This document shows positions 12,247 through 24,504 of a DNA stretch of 64,000 bases, piece after piece. Position 1 is the stretch's first letter, and each line of letters starts with the position of its first letter. The DNA comes from Diplolepis rosae. Its lineage: Eukaryota; Arthropoda; Insecta; Hymenoptera; Diplolepididae. Under the pieces are notes generated by a model. The model made no database searches. It was given only the letters and a program-made list of their open reading frames with translations, and was not told the origin of the DNA. The DNA lies in NCBI GenBank assembly GCA_030998225.1, contig JAPYXD010000752.1, positions 15,454,501 to 15,518,500 of the forward strand. Direction: 5' to 3'. Both the position numbers and the translations under genes were made by a program.

Positions 12247-13385
12247 ACTCTACCAAAAATGTTCCTTCTGCGTTGCAAACACCATTTTTTTATCTCGACT
12301 AAACAAGGGAACAGGAATTTCATTCAAACTCCTTCACTTTGTGCTATACATTATAATTCACACAAATACGTGAGCGGTATACAAATGGAATTTAAAGTGC
12401 TTCTTAGTTAAAAGAGACCGTTGAATTTTTAAAACTGCATTTTGAATATTTTGATTAATGGAAACGACCATCGATCGAATTCAACTTTAGATGTAATTAA
12501 GTATGAACATATTGTAATCTCAATACTAATTGAGAATTCTTTTCTTTTTACATCGTAATCGTGAAAATTAAAGATGAATTCGTAGGAAAATGACTTGAAA
12601 GCCCTTTTTGCCACAAGATTGTAATTAAATATAATACAGATATTCGAACCAAAAATATGCTCAGCTTTTTTGATTCTATTTCTTTATAATTGTGATATTC
12701 TTTATTATTATTTTCTAACAAAAAAATATAAAATCAAGGAAGGTTTCAAAACTATTTTAAACAAGTCGCTACCGTCGATACTGAATTCGAGCCACTTTGT
12801 TATTAAGGAATATATTTCCATGCTTATTGATATACAAAGTTGAAAATTTGTGAAATTAAATGCACTGAGAGCATTTGCATGGAAATGGGATTACAAGAAC
12901 TGAAATACGAATAAGACAGGAATCTTGTTTTTCTGAAAAACTGAACTTTTTGAATTTGTATTACATGAAATGATTTTTTATTAATGTCGGGCCTATAATT
13001 TGGTAATCACAGCTCTGAATTTATTTTCCGGGTGTTGAAATGATGTACAAAATTGATACATACAAATATTTTTAGAATATGAAGATTAGACAAGACTTTT
13101 TAAAAATCAAAACAATGTAAAATTGTTTCTTTAATATTTCATACTTCTATAAATTCGTATTTTAAAGAATTTGAAATAACAGTCTGTAGGAGGCATATCG
13201 CCGATTATTTTGTTTTGTAATGTACGTCGAATAAACTAGAACCTTAATAAATTAGTAAATGTACGTCCTTGAAGCTGCTTTTTTAGGTGCTCGGAGTATC
13301 TTTTTTGTGCGCGTTTTGGTAAATAGATTTTTTACTAAATTTAATCTAAATTATTGTGTGGACAATATATTTTAATTTGTTTGAG
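12247..13385. other. Convergent 3' ends of CPSF6 and HPS5
   Basis: No coding sequence seen. A plus-strand AATAAA at 13230-13235 is the best candidate polyadenylation signal for CPSF6, which would give a 3' UTR of about 1 kb. Minus-strand AATAAA matches (TTTATT on plus) near 12975 and 13022 could serve HPS5. If both are used the two transcripts overlap antisense by about 250 bases. This is read from signals only. Confidence 0.45.
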
Positions 13386-16300
13386 CTAATGAAGACCACA
13401 TTGTGACATTTTTTTCTGTATCATACAATTTACATGATAGGCATGTCCACAAGGAAAGAGAGCGATACCGTTGTTCCCTAGAAGGACTGGCGTTTTAAGA
13501 GAAAGTGTACAACAGGGACAGATAGCTGATTTTGGTGAATATCGAATTCCCCAGTGATGAGGTCCTGACCCAAAAGAACTTTTGTCTACTGGTTGTTTCA
13601 AATCGTTTTCTAATGATTTCACCAGCTCCTCTTGAATCTAAATAGACAAAAATTAAGTATCAAAATTATAAACAAAAGAGACACTAAAATAAATGATAAA
13701 CCTTAATTATATTGGTTACCTTTGGCGAGCACATTGAATTATACTCGGGATCTACAGAACCATTTCGAGTACAGTCAAGCGCGTATTTCATGTCATTTTT
13801 TTCAAAAATTTTTGCAAATATCATTGTTTGATAGACACTGAAATAAATAATCTTAATTGAAAAATTTCTGAAACCAGCTTATTTGATTGAATATTTCAAT
13901 TGAATGAGAATTAAGATGTAAATAAATAATTCCACCTTTTATCTAATTTCAGGTCCTTTAGTGATTTTTCTACCCTGAATAGAAATTGCAAAGTCGCATC
14001 TGATCCTTCTATTTTAACAATCTCATGTATGACTGCATTCCAATCAATAAACTCTTCTTTCTTGAAATCATGACTCTCCCCCAAAGAATTGTCACAGTTT
14101 AAGCAAATTCTCTTCTCAATCTTACTCAATCCCTCATCTACGATTTCCCACTCTCTGTCTACTAATTTTGGTAAAATTATAGATAAGACGACACTGTCTC
14201 TTGTTTGCAAACAAGCCCTCATAATTCTTAATCTAAAGTCTTCAATTTCAAAATTAGCAAAATAAATCTGCAAATATTCTCTCCACATGAAGGGTACTTT
14301 ATCACAAATTCTAAGACACTCTTCGTTCTCATTTTCAAAATTTCTTAAAAGCAAGCATCCGATTTCGAAAAATTTGGGCTCCTTTGGTCGATTTAATCTG
14401 GGTTGAGGGAAACTGCAAGATGGACATTCACGATGATCAGAAGAATTGAGGTCAATGAAGGTCCGTAAAATTTCGATTAGGATTGTTTTATTTGTGGTTC
14501 TTCGCAATAGATCAATTGGGAAATTTTCCAGAAGGGATTTATTGCAATGAAGCTCTGCTGCACGAATCATTTCAAAGAATATATGTTCAAAGTCCTTTGG
14601 TTCTTCATACCTAAAGAGAAGTTATTATACATGCATATTATAATTCGTAAGTAGGATAAACTGGAATTACGACATAATCAAAATTTAAAAACATTTATCT
14701 TGCATTATTTGCAACTTAAAAAAAAATAGTTTGGATGTTTTGAAATGATTAAAAAACTTAATTAGATAGTTTTCAAATATTTAGAAAAGAGAACTTAAAA
14801 AAAAATTTGCTGTTAAACAATATTATAATTTTAAACTCTTGAAATCAAAGATTGATTAACATTCAATGAAACAGAGAATATTTTCTGCTTTGAAAATAAT
14901 TCTAACTGATAAGTTTTTCACACAATTAATATTTTCAAACTTTATTAAGTCGAAATTAATGTATATATATATATAACATAAAATGGAAGAGATTTTTTTC
15001 TGATTTTTCTAAATCATTTCAGGAAGAGATTTTAAATTTGGAAAAAACTATATTCTTCTTATTACCTTCTTTTAATATCTTTTATCATCTCGGAGACTTT
15101 TAGTAAAACCACTTCAATTTTTTCTTCTTCTACAGAAGATTGTAGAGACTCAACCAATACATGAAGTGGTTCCAACTCTGTCTGTAAATTATACATCGCT
15201 TCATGCACATTTAATTTCGACCTTTTATTTTTTTCTTGCTTTTCTTCTCTCTTCTTCCTTTGCTCTATAATATTTCCATTTGTAATCCCGTCGTCATTCA
15301 TAAAATTTTCCTCATCCCTTGTCGATTCCAAAATCTCCTCTAAAGTTCCAGACCCAAAAGGCTCCAAACTATTTTTTGAAATTCCCGCATTAACAACCAC
15401 GATGCCACAGTCAAGTTTCTTCGGCTTATTTAAAGTTGTTCGAAGAAAGTCGATCAGAGGCAGAATTTCTGATATTTTCAAATCTTGATGATCAGATTTC
15501 AGGTAAAAATCATCAGAATTGCTATCAACTTTAACAGATTTTATATCTAAATGATCAGATGTTGAGGCTTGACTTTCAGGATTAGAATTTTTTTCCACTA
15601 AAGATTTCAGCATCTTGCTCCTAAATGTAGTACAAGTTTGAAGACAGTCTTGATATAATTTTCTATCATAAAGAGTGACTATTAACGAATCTACTAAAGA
15701 AAGGGTAAGGCAATGGAATTGTCCTGACTTAGTCATAATATAAATTTCATCGTTAACGACGTGAGCTTCTGAGATATTTGCAATGTCCTCGCTCCAGAGA
15801 ATTACGGAAGCATTTGTTGGATCAAGAATATATAATCCACTCGATGTGTAGGAAAAAATAAATTCGCCGTTAATTGATAAAAGTTGTGAGAACATGAGGG
15901 ACTGTGGAGGCCAAGAACGATCTGCTTTTATCTAAAAACATTTATATATCAAATATAATATAGTGAAATAATTCTTCATTAACACTGACACCTAAATTAC
16001 CTGCAGCGGTTTGGTCATTTTAAAAACAGGCAGAGGTGGAATCGCCAAGGCTTCTTTGAATTGATGCGTTTTGATGACAATTGCATTAGTTGTGACCTCC
16101 CAAAGCCTGGAACCCGGTCTTGCGCAAAATATTTTAAATTGGTTTTCATTGGTAATTGAACTCTCACCTTCAGGAATAAAATTAAAAGTTCGTTTTATAG
16201 AAAAATTTGTATCTTCCCCTATCTTTGTAAATGTTTCATCCTCTAGTCGACGCTTCAAAAAACAAGCACCGTACTCTCCATCCCTTGTTTTATTTCCTAT

Positions 16301-18132
16301 TTGTTTATACTGTTCTTGAACGGTGTCGCAAATGTAACAACGAGTTATTGTTGATACGAGTAGAAGAGGTGTTGAGAAACTAAGTTGAACAATACTTGAG
16401 TCAAGTTGCATTAATGTACAAGCTGGGTCTTGAAACATTCCATTCACCTGTAAAAATATAGTAATTTTAAATGTAATCCATGTGTTTAATACGTTTTTAC
16501 TTTATTAAACAAAAAAATCTTTCCCAAAAATTATCTACTTTTATCATCAATATTTAGATAAATCCATTGATTTAATTTTATTTCAGTTCATCCCTTTAAA
16601 ATTATAACAAAATCTAAAATAAAATAAGTATTATTGAAAAAAGGAAATTATTTCGAACAGTATCATTAGAATTTTGAAATAGTTGTGTCTGATATAGTAA
16701 CTAGGTAAATAATTACGTTTTTAACTTGAATTTTATTTGATTGTTTTTTCAACTTCAAGTCAAGAATTATAAAATAATATTTCATCAAAAAATTACCATT
16801 AATAGTAGAAAGGATCTACGGATCATTTCCATTAACATTTTTGAGCTGAAAAACTTTATTAATACCTTGCTTTTTTCTTGTTTCACGTTATTTATCGACA
16901 AAACATAAACTTTCGTTTTTCTTTTCTATTTTTTTAACCATTTATATCGAGCGCAAGTATCATGTCGATTTAATTTATAAAAGGAGTCAAAAAACTTACT
17001 GAAAAGAATGAAAGAACCATAATAGAAACCTTGCCAATTCCATCACCGATATAAAGTTCAGAACTATTATCGTTCCAACAGAGAGACGTTATACGTTCTC
17101 CAAGGTGTTCTGTAGATACTGCGATCAGTTTTATCGTTGGTTTGAATGTTACCAGGCAGACACTACCACGAATCGTTGTTAAGGCTATTGTTTTTTCATC
17201 AGGTGATATCTCTACTCGAGATACAGATCCTTCCTGCAAATAGTCAAATGAGAATTAATCATTTTCCAAATGATTTTTATAAAATATGAGAATAAAACTC
17301 CAAAGAAGTACAATATAATATAAATTCTTACCGAGAGTGGAATTAACTGTAGAAACGTACATGGTTCTCTTTGAAATAAATAGAGGCTTCCGCTTGTAGA
17401 TCCAAGTACAATGTACCTTGAAGAAACAGCTATACACGTGTACTGCAAAAAAATTAATAATAAAAGAAATAATATTAAGAACAATTTTCTTAGAAAGCAT
17501 TAAAATTCTAGACTTAACAGAAAATTTAGGTAACCATTAGGATAAAAGTAACTACCCAATGAACACGTTTTCTAACGGTTCCATAAGTGAGCTCACAGTG
17601 TATGTCACAGTAATCACGCAGAAATGATGTAACTGTGACATTAAGAAGTATTGAATTTTGAATTCATCCGTCAAGAATTGTGAACCGTTGCCGATAATGA
17701 ATAATAAATTCCGGGTTTCACCCACTACTGAGCGGACCTAAGCGATTCAAAATAAAAAATAGGCTTTTAATATTCCGGATTTAATACCGATAAACCGCGG
17801 TCAAATGCTAGTCTCTTAATATTTCTTCTTTCCGTGTATTGACATTAGAAACCAAGGAAGCTTGAATTTTGCGCCATTATTAAAAAAGTAATTTTCAGTA
17901 TGTTGGCTGCCTTGCCTGTCATAATCTTCAGCTGGCTGTAGAATGTAGCAATGTTGCTTTAATTCAAAGTTATTTAAGCTTTATTCACCAATAATAATAT
18001 CGATATACATATACATCTAATTATACATTTTTTATAACTTATTACCCTTATTCTTTGAGTTGTGTTAATAGGATTATAGAGTTTTAAATTAACTTCCTGT
18101 GTTTCCAAGAGAATAAAAGGAACGTCTTGCAT
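13386..18132 (-). CDS. HPS5: HPS5 homologue (BLOC-2 subunit)
   Basis: Orthologue of Hermansky-Pudlak syndrome 5 protein (Drosophila pink), a cytosolic BLOC-2 subunit that sorts cargo to lysosome-related organelles such as pigment granules. Eight exons on the minus strand: 18046-18132, 17332-17442, 17000-17233, 16001-16447, 15066-15931, 13936-14610, 13720-13837, 13386-13637. All phases agree and the product is 929 codons. The first exon was found by extending upstream; it ends QRIR and joins YTCIAVSS, as in the family. An N-terminal WD40-like propeller covers about residues 25-330. The hallmark QIGNKTRDGEYGACFL and FCARPGSRLWEV motifs lie in exon 4 and LPPLP ends it. Exon 5 carries an acidic and lysine-rich linker. 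The last exon ends in a RING-like cluster: CPCC at 886-889, then C909, H911, H914, C917. It is shorter than human HPS5 (about 1,130) and a little longer than the fly protein. Confidence 0.92.
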
Positions 18133-19526
18133 GATTTTCACCACTTCTCATATCACAAAACAAATATAAATTCTTTATTTATTTTTATTAACATCATTAT
18201 CACGCGAACTTCGACTGTAGTCGACTCAGGGTGAGAACACTCCCATGTTAAACACTGACGACTTTTATACAGCGCCTCTATACGTATTACTCGGAGTTAA
18301 TACAGCGCGATTTTTGAAAAGTTAGAATATTACCAAATTTCATATTGTTAATTGCAATATAAATAATTTGTAAGTGAATAATGGAATTGAAATAATAGCC
18401 TGTAAAAATGAACAAATTTAATAAAAAAACATTTCATAGTTTTGTCTCAAAATTAAAAGATGAAGAATTAACAATTTTTGTCTCGTACGCATAAGATGGA
18501 AGATAAAAATTAATTTAAGAAATTGAGAATTCAAAACTAAATTACAAAAGAAATTATTTGGATTTATAACAGCTAGAGTTATAGTTAATATAGCAACGCC
18601 GATAACTATGTATTTTACGTTTTGAGTTTTTGACTTCACATATTTTACATGTCGAAAACTATATGGCATAAGAGCGCCATTTCAATGAATTTTCTTCGAG
18701 AAGTTAAAATAATTCATAGTTAAATACATTCAAAACTGTTCTCCAATTGAAAACTAGAAGTTTTTTTTGTAAACATTATTATTTCTATTCAAATTCTGTA
18801 AATGTTTAATTATCAAATGTGAGTTAAAAATCTTGTTACATGCTATATGAGTACAACTATTCATTATATTTATTTATAAGAACATAATTTGGTTTATTAA
18901 AATTAAGGGGCTGAAGGATTAGATGAGACGTCTTTAATTTACGCGAAATAATTCATCATGAAGATTTTTGTAAAAGAATATATATATCGTTAATCGGGGC
19001 TATTCTGTTACAAAAAGAGATTTTTCTCTTGCTTTCGCGATGTTAGACAGAAGAAAAAACACTCTTTTGTACCAGAATTTTCGTATGAAATAATCAAACT
19101 CTATTTGTATCTTTATAAAAAAACAAATTTTTGAACCATTATAAAGAATATAAACTCGCTTTCAGTAACGTATCAGTTATAGTGTATCTGTAATATATAA
19201 TAAGAGTATCTTAATATATTGAGTATCAAATACTCAAGCTCTGTTTGTATCTTAAAAATAAACACATTTTTTTAACTAATATAAACTTTTTCATGAATGT
19301 TAAGTCTTATCAATTTTGAGACCAGAAACTTAAAATTATTTGAATATGTTAGAAATAGCCAATTAGGTTCTTTATTTACACAAAAGCAAGTTTGCAACAC
19401 GTATTCGACGTATTTTAGGACTTGTGTGTAGAAAACGACGTAAAATACATGGGTTTTCGACGTGTCATTACCCAACCCTGCAGATATCCAATATTATTCA
19501 TGTACTACCAGTTACGGCAGTTATGA
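18133..19526. other. Upstream of HPS5; no gene seen
   Basis: AT-rich sequence with stops in all frames. The first 150 bases presumably hold the HPS5 promoter and 5' UTR, but I see no decisive motif. The open frame at 18418-18669 has no recognisable protein features. Confidence 0.4.
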
Positions 19527-20238
19527 CCACGAAGGAATAATAAGGAGACCTATCTCCATGTAAGCGACTTGGCAGGAGCAACGGCACGGTAAGTGCCCGG
19601 CTTGTAAGTTGGAAGTAGTGGAAAGGAGTGCGCAGTTGTCCTTTTCTTACTCACGGAAAAATGTGCGAGTGAGACAAATTTGTCAAATCCATCTAAGCCA
19701 GAGTGGTTATGTTGATTGATTTTTTGATCATTTGCAAGCGGCAGAGATTTATTCAATTTTAATTTAGTTAAAAAAAAAAATATTATCTCAGGTCTCCTAT
19801 AAAGCTAAAGGAGTGCATTATAAAAGTGGTAAGTATATATCGAATATAAGATTGTAAATCTTGAAATTGAAATTATGGTATTTGTCATTACTTCGTAAAT
19901 CGTGTGTTAAATAATGTCGAATAGTATTTTACTTTAAAGGTGAGGGAATTTAATCAGAGAAATTTTCAAGATTTTGAAGATCTCATGTAATATAATAAAT
20001 TTTTTTTTTAGCAATGTCGTGTCGCGTACCGGGTTGCATAACCTCTCTGACTTAGATCAATTTGACAAGTTCGTCTCACTCGCACATTTTCCCGTGAGTA
20101 AGAAGAGGACAACTGCGCACTTGCGCACTCCTTTCCCCTACTTCCAACTTACAAGCGGGGCACTTACCGTGCCGTTGCTCCTGTCAGATTCGGAAAAGTT
20201 TCCCATGGCAGTTTGGTCTCGTTATTATTCCTTCGTGG
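19527..20238. mobile_element. 712-bp element with about 210-bp inverted arms
   Basis: The segments 19527-19735 and 20030-20238 are inverted copies of each other (outer ends CCACGAAGGAATA). The element is bounded on both sides by TTATGA (19521-19526 and 20239-20244), a likely 6-bp target duplication. The centre is AT-rich without a transposase. The open frames in the arms are reflections of each other and not genes. Confidence 0.75.
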
Positions 20239-20251
20239 TTATGACTAGAGT

Positions 20252-20692
20252 CATGGAGACTAGATATAAGGAGACCAATCTCCATATATCCATTCCCGAA
20301 ATGAAGTTCTGCCAAGTACATAGTTACAAAACTTCCCGATGAGGGCATGTGTGTTCCCTGGGTGCAAAATGGCGACGTCTAATACACGATGCTTATAGAC
20401 CGTGGATGCCGCCATTTTGCACCCAGGGAACACACGTGCCCCCATCGGGAAGTTTCCTAACTAAGTACTTGGCAGAACTTCATTTCGTGTTTTGTGAAGT
20501 ACGGCCATAAGGGTGCCGTCCCATCTGGGCGAAAAATGCAAAGCAGAAAACGAACAACCAACTACAGAGCACCTTTAAGCAGAAAGAAATCTAAAGCTTT
20601 TCTGTAATTATCTGCTTGCTTTCGGCTTTGCATTTTGCGCCCACATGGGACGGCACCCTAAGAGATTGGTCTCCTTATATCTAGTCTCCATG
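20252..20692. mobile_element. CATGGAGAC-family foldback MITE with 8-bp target duplication
   Basis: The ends CATGGAGACTAGATATAAGG and their complement bound the element. The flanks on both sides read ACTAGAGT, a perfect 8-bp target duplication as made by hAT transposases. Internal arms (AACTTCCCGATGAGGG) match the tandem copies at 4991-5764. It is itself interrupted by the MITE at 20511-20658. The target sequence resembles the TAGAGTTCTAAA terminus of the hAT at 36886-38200, so it apparently landed in an older hAT end. Confidence 0.8.
20511..20658. mobile_element. GGGTGCC-family MITE with TAA target duplication
   Basis: 148 bp with terminal repeats GGGTGCCGTCCCAT and their complement. TAA occurs immediately outside both ends (20508-20510 and 20659-20661). 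A 3-bp duplication with this sequence fits PIF/Harbinger-type insertion. It is nested inside the foldback at 20252-20692. Confidence 0.8.
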
Positions 20693-21209
20693 ACTAGAGT
20701 TCTAAAAGTTTCTAAATGCTCTGAGAATTTCTCGAGAGCACGAGAATATGCTTGACCTTTTTGTGATCTGAGAATTTACTGACCATTTACGAGATATATT
20801 CTTTAAGTCACGTTCTGTCAGCCCGTATTTCACGATTCTAACTTGACCATCACGCATGTCACGAGTTGCATTTGGTTGCATTCTTAAGTTAATTGATCAA
20901 ATACTCACGGGTGGCTCTAACTGTACCATCACTCCCAGGGTTGCAAAATTACGCTTAACTTGAGGCTTTTCATGTAAATTACGCAAATTACATAATTTAC
21001 GTAATTTAGTCAAAAACTGTAGTTAATTACATATTCAAGGTAGCGAACCTTAAAAGAGTATGTATAATCTCTCTTGTTGTATTTGTTTATGCAATTAATT
21101 ATAGTTAAAATTTAAATCTACATTTCTCTTAATTCGGCAAGTGTCGAAATTAAAATAAAAATATAAAATGAGAAAATCTGAAGGAGGAAAAAGAATGAAA
21201 TGCGCAAAT

Positions 21210-21295
21210 AAAATCCCATGGTCGGAATTGAATTTCAAGTGTTTAAAGGAAACTGATAAAATTGTGGCAAAATGTTTACAGTGTGACAAAATTTA
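21210..21295 (+). pseudogene. BED zinc-finger remnant of hAT transposase
   Basis: The frame reads IPWSELNFKCLKETDKIVAK then C-x2-C (CLQC) and stops. This arrangement, an aromatic start, a DK-AKC core and the first Cys pair, is the N-terminal half of a BED finger as found at the start of hAT transposases. The His pair and the rest of the transposase are not recognisable downstream. The reverse-complement region in copy A (about 2900-2950) keeps the same words with an in-frame stop. Confidence 0.6.
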
Positions 21296-21768
21296 AAAAA
21301 ACAGTGCTTACGATCGGCTTTTAGGTCACAGGTAACTAAATTAAAATTAAAATCTATTAATTTATTTGTTTATTATCTTTTGCTAATCACTGGAATATCA
21401 ATAATTTTAATAGAAAACCTAGAGAAGTTATAAATATTTACCGAACTACAGTAATATGTTATATTCAGGATAACGTAAATTTCTTTTCAATAAATATTAT
21501 AGTAATATACAGACTTTATAATCTTTGTTAATGCTGTGATCACTTTGCTTTATACTTATACTAAATTATTGTTTTATTTATGTTAAAAAACGTCTGTAAA
21601 GTGAAATCGACGAAAATATACAATTCTGGGAATATCAATCATTTATCTCAAGAGGACCTTACGGAAATAGATAATTCTTTAAAAAACGTAAGGTAAAGCT
21701 TATAAGTTTTTCAGTGATCCTTTATTTACAGCAAAATAAAATAATATTGATAGCTTTAATAATAATTC

Positions 21769-22617
21769 TTTCGACTGCGCTGGAATTCGAACCCAGGTAT
21801 TTCGATTGCGATCGATCATTTCGATTTGAATATCTACTTTTCAATATCCATTTTTCTCCGTGTACACTGTGAAACCAAGTATGAACTTTTTAAGAACCTT
21901 TCAATGGAGTTCACGACAGCCCATTCATTTATTAAAAATGAAAGTGTCAAACACGCAGTTGAAATAAATGAAAAAATTTAACACTTTATTCCAACCTCGA
22001 AAATGACAGATTCAAAGTCTAATCTACAAATTTGATTTAGTTACTATCGTTTTCATTGCTTACTCTTCTTGCTTTAATTATCGCGCGATTCCTCCGGACT
22101 TGTCCAGTGCTCTTTATTTTGGGCATTTTAATTAGCACGCACAGAAATTAAACGCATACACTATCGAACATAATCATTAATATCTTTGGCATAATTTAAA
22201 GAACCCGGGTTTAAGATTAGAGGCGATCTAAAAACACAAGCACAGCCAAAGTAGGTGGCGCTGTAACCGCAACCAGTATTGAACAAGGATCAAGGTTGGC
22301 TTTATGCCACATCCAAGACATTCGCCACGTTGTAGCCAAATAATAATTTTCCAAGTTGGGGCCAAACTTGTAATAGGGCAAAAATTTGGCAATTTCCACA
22401 CGGGTAGGCTGGAATCCCAGCGCCGTCGAAGGCGTCTTTTTTCCACAGAAAGATTACAAATTCTTTAAATTTGAATTTAATTTGCATTTATTTGCGATAT
22501 AAGAGTTTGAAATTGTCTACGAGGACACCTGTTGGCAACGTATCCTATCTGATACGCGACTAGTGATTCTCCGATAATGTAGGCAGTGGCAGAAATTTCA
22601 AACTCAACTAATTAATT
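21769..22617. repeat. 849-bp insertion with SINE-like sequences at both ends
   Basis: Present in hAT copy B but not in copy A. Its left edge, read on the minus strand, has a tRNA T-arm-like word (GGGTTCGAATTCC) followed by CGCAGTCGAAAG. Its right part (about 22380-22617, plus strand) resembles the body of the SINE at 32944-33191, with a degraded T-arm (GGCTGGAATCCCAGC) and the shared words TTCCACAG, ACACCTGTTGG and TTTCAAACTCAA. So it may be two inverted SINE copies or a composite insertion. The middle (21870-22370) has no feature I recognise. Confidence 0.55.
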
Positions 22618-23446
22618 TGAAATAAATTAATAATATTTAATAATTTCATATTCAATAATTCGAACTCAAATTTTATTTTATTTATAAGCTTAGATTTTTG
22701 ACATGTCAATAGTTGAGTCTTGAGATTTAGAAAAATAGTTTTATAAAGTCTATATCATTCGATTTCTAACTCAAGAAAAAAATTGTTCATTGAAAAAAAA
22801 GTACTAAAAAGACATAAACTAAATTTAATAGTTATATTATAATTTGTGCAAAATTAAGAACATTCTTTATTTCTTTTGTGAACCATCTTTATTATTAAAT
22901 AATTTCAGCTACGGTAAATTCTTTTTAATTGACATGATATTGAACTCTTATTTCATAAAAGCATAAAGCACAAGACTTACTTTAGCATTATTGATTAACA
23001 GCACTATTCCTTCTGAAGAAATATTGCTTTTATTGGGCACAAGACTCATACTTAAAGTGCAAGTGCTATCTTGCCTTTTGTCAATATGCATCTGCTCATC
23101 TGCTAGTAAATCATTTTCAATGGCAATGCATCTTTTCCTGGAAAAAAGTAATTTTCGTGCATTGGCCTACCACCCTTACTTATGTTTAAATTATAATTTT
23201 GACATTTATTAACGAAATGACAAGATTCGCGAACGATACACAAAAATTAGGTTAGCTTGCGCACCCGCCAAAACTTTAAGTCTAGCATATACGTAAATTA
23301 CGTATAGAAAACCTCCACGTAATATACATAGTAAATTACGTGTAGAAAACCATGTAAATTACGTTAGGTATTTTAGCTTCGCAACCCTGATCACTCCCGG
23401 TTTTTCTGTTGTTCCTTATGTACCAAAACGTGAAAAAATTGAGTGA

Positions 23447-24504
23447 TATGAAAATTTTAATAATTTTAATTATAGTTTCGATTTGAAGAGCTAGTAACTC
23501 GCTAAAACCTAGTTGTAAATATGTTAATAAATATACAACCGTCAGAATTACGAACACGAGATTTTGAATAAATTTAATATTTATTTATATAATAAATACC
23601 TATATTTTCTAAATCGATTTGTTTGTAAGTTTATTTTTCCCTTAAATAATGAAACAGGACTTATATCGACCCTTAGTGTTAATATTCAAATATTGTTGAT
23701 ATTTGAATATTTTTCCCTTAAACCAACATAATCACTATTCTTTTTATTATTCTTATATGACTGTTTTTATTAATGTTGATGGTTAACTATTTTAAAAATA
23801 TAAATTAATGTCACCTTATTTTATATTCTATATTCTTTAATCATTCATAATTATTTCCGACTAATTACAACCCTCATCGACTTCGTTTCTTGTTTAGAAT
23901 TTTTCATTTTTTTTATTTCTCAAGTTACTTTTGCCTCAAAAAAATAATATGAATGCAGTGATATATAGAAAATTACCCAGTAAGAAGGTGGGCATTGAAT
24001 GGCATTGAAATGTCAAAATCTGGAAAGAAACGGAATCGATAATGAAACATTTGAATGCCTTTTAATGACTAGGAATTAAAATGCATTCAAAAGTTTCATT
24101 CTCGATTCCGTTTCTTTCCAGATCTTGACATTTCAATGCCATTCAATGCCCACCTTCTTACTGGGTAAATATAATAATTTTTAAAAAAGTTTTTATTCAA
24201 TGCCATAAAGGAATGAAAGAGATATTAATATTAGCTGAATGTTTCAAAATAGTTTTAGTACGAGATTAATATGAATGAAAAGAGGAAAATTTAATTAGAA
24301 ATATTCAAGTAATATTAATATTTAAAGTCTGATTCCTCTTATTTGTTTATGGTATTGAATAATATATGTTTTTAAATGCTTATATTAAATTCTCCGTATA
24401 TTACTGTGAATTTTCTGGGAGTGATGGTACAGTTACAACTAGGTTTTAGCGAATTAATAGCTCTTCAAATCGAAAATATAATTAAAATTATTTAAATTTT
24501 CATA
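23447..24504. repeat. 1.06-kb segment bounded by about 72-bp inverted repeats
   Basis: Positions 23447-23518 and 24433-24504 are inverted copies (both contain CTAGTTGTAA and TTCGATTTGAAGAGC or their complements). The inside is AT-rich, with no open frame of note, and contains the MITE at 23974-24167. Next to the right arm, GGGAGTGATGGTACAGTTA (24419-24437) is the inverse of the left flank of the hAT copy B, so that flank belongs to another dispersed copy. Confidence 0.6.
23974..24167. mobile_element. Foldback MITE (TACCCAGTAAG ends)
   Basis: A 194-bp element whose arms, about 80 bp each, are nearly perfect inverted copies (TACCCAGTAAGAAGGTGGGC and complement). AAT lies directly outside both ends, consistent with a 3-bp target duplication. 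Non-coding. Confidence 0.8.

Larger units (their letters stand above)
20936..23389 (+). mobile_element. hAT-superfamily transposon, degraded (copy B)
   Basis: Begins CAGGGTTGCAAAATTA and ends in the inverted terminus GCAACCCTG. It is flanked on both sides by ATCACTCC (20928-20935 and 23390-23397), a perfect 8-bp duplication that is the hAT signature. Subterminal regions are rich in GTAAATTACG and its complement, typical of transposase-binding repeats. A BED-like zinc-finger remnant lies near the left end; no intact transposase remains. An 849-bp segment (21769-22617) is absent from copy A at 2073-3222 and is a secondary insertion. Confidence 0.9.

Noticed and set aside
16071..16319. Plus-strand frame of 82 codons
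   Set aside because: Antisense of HPS5 exon 4.
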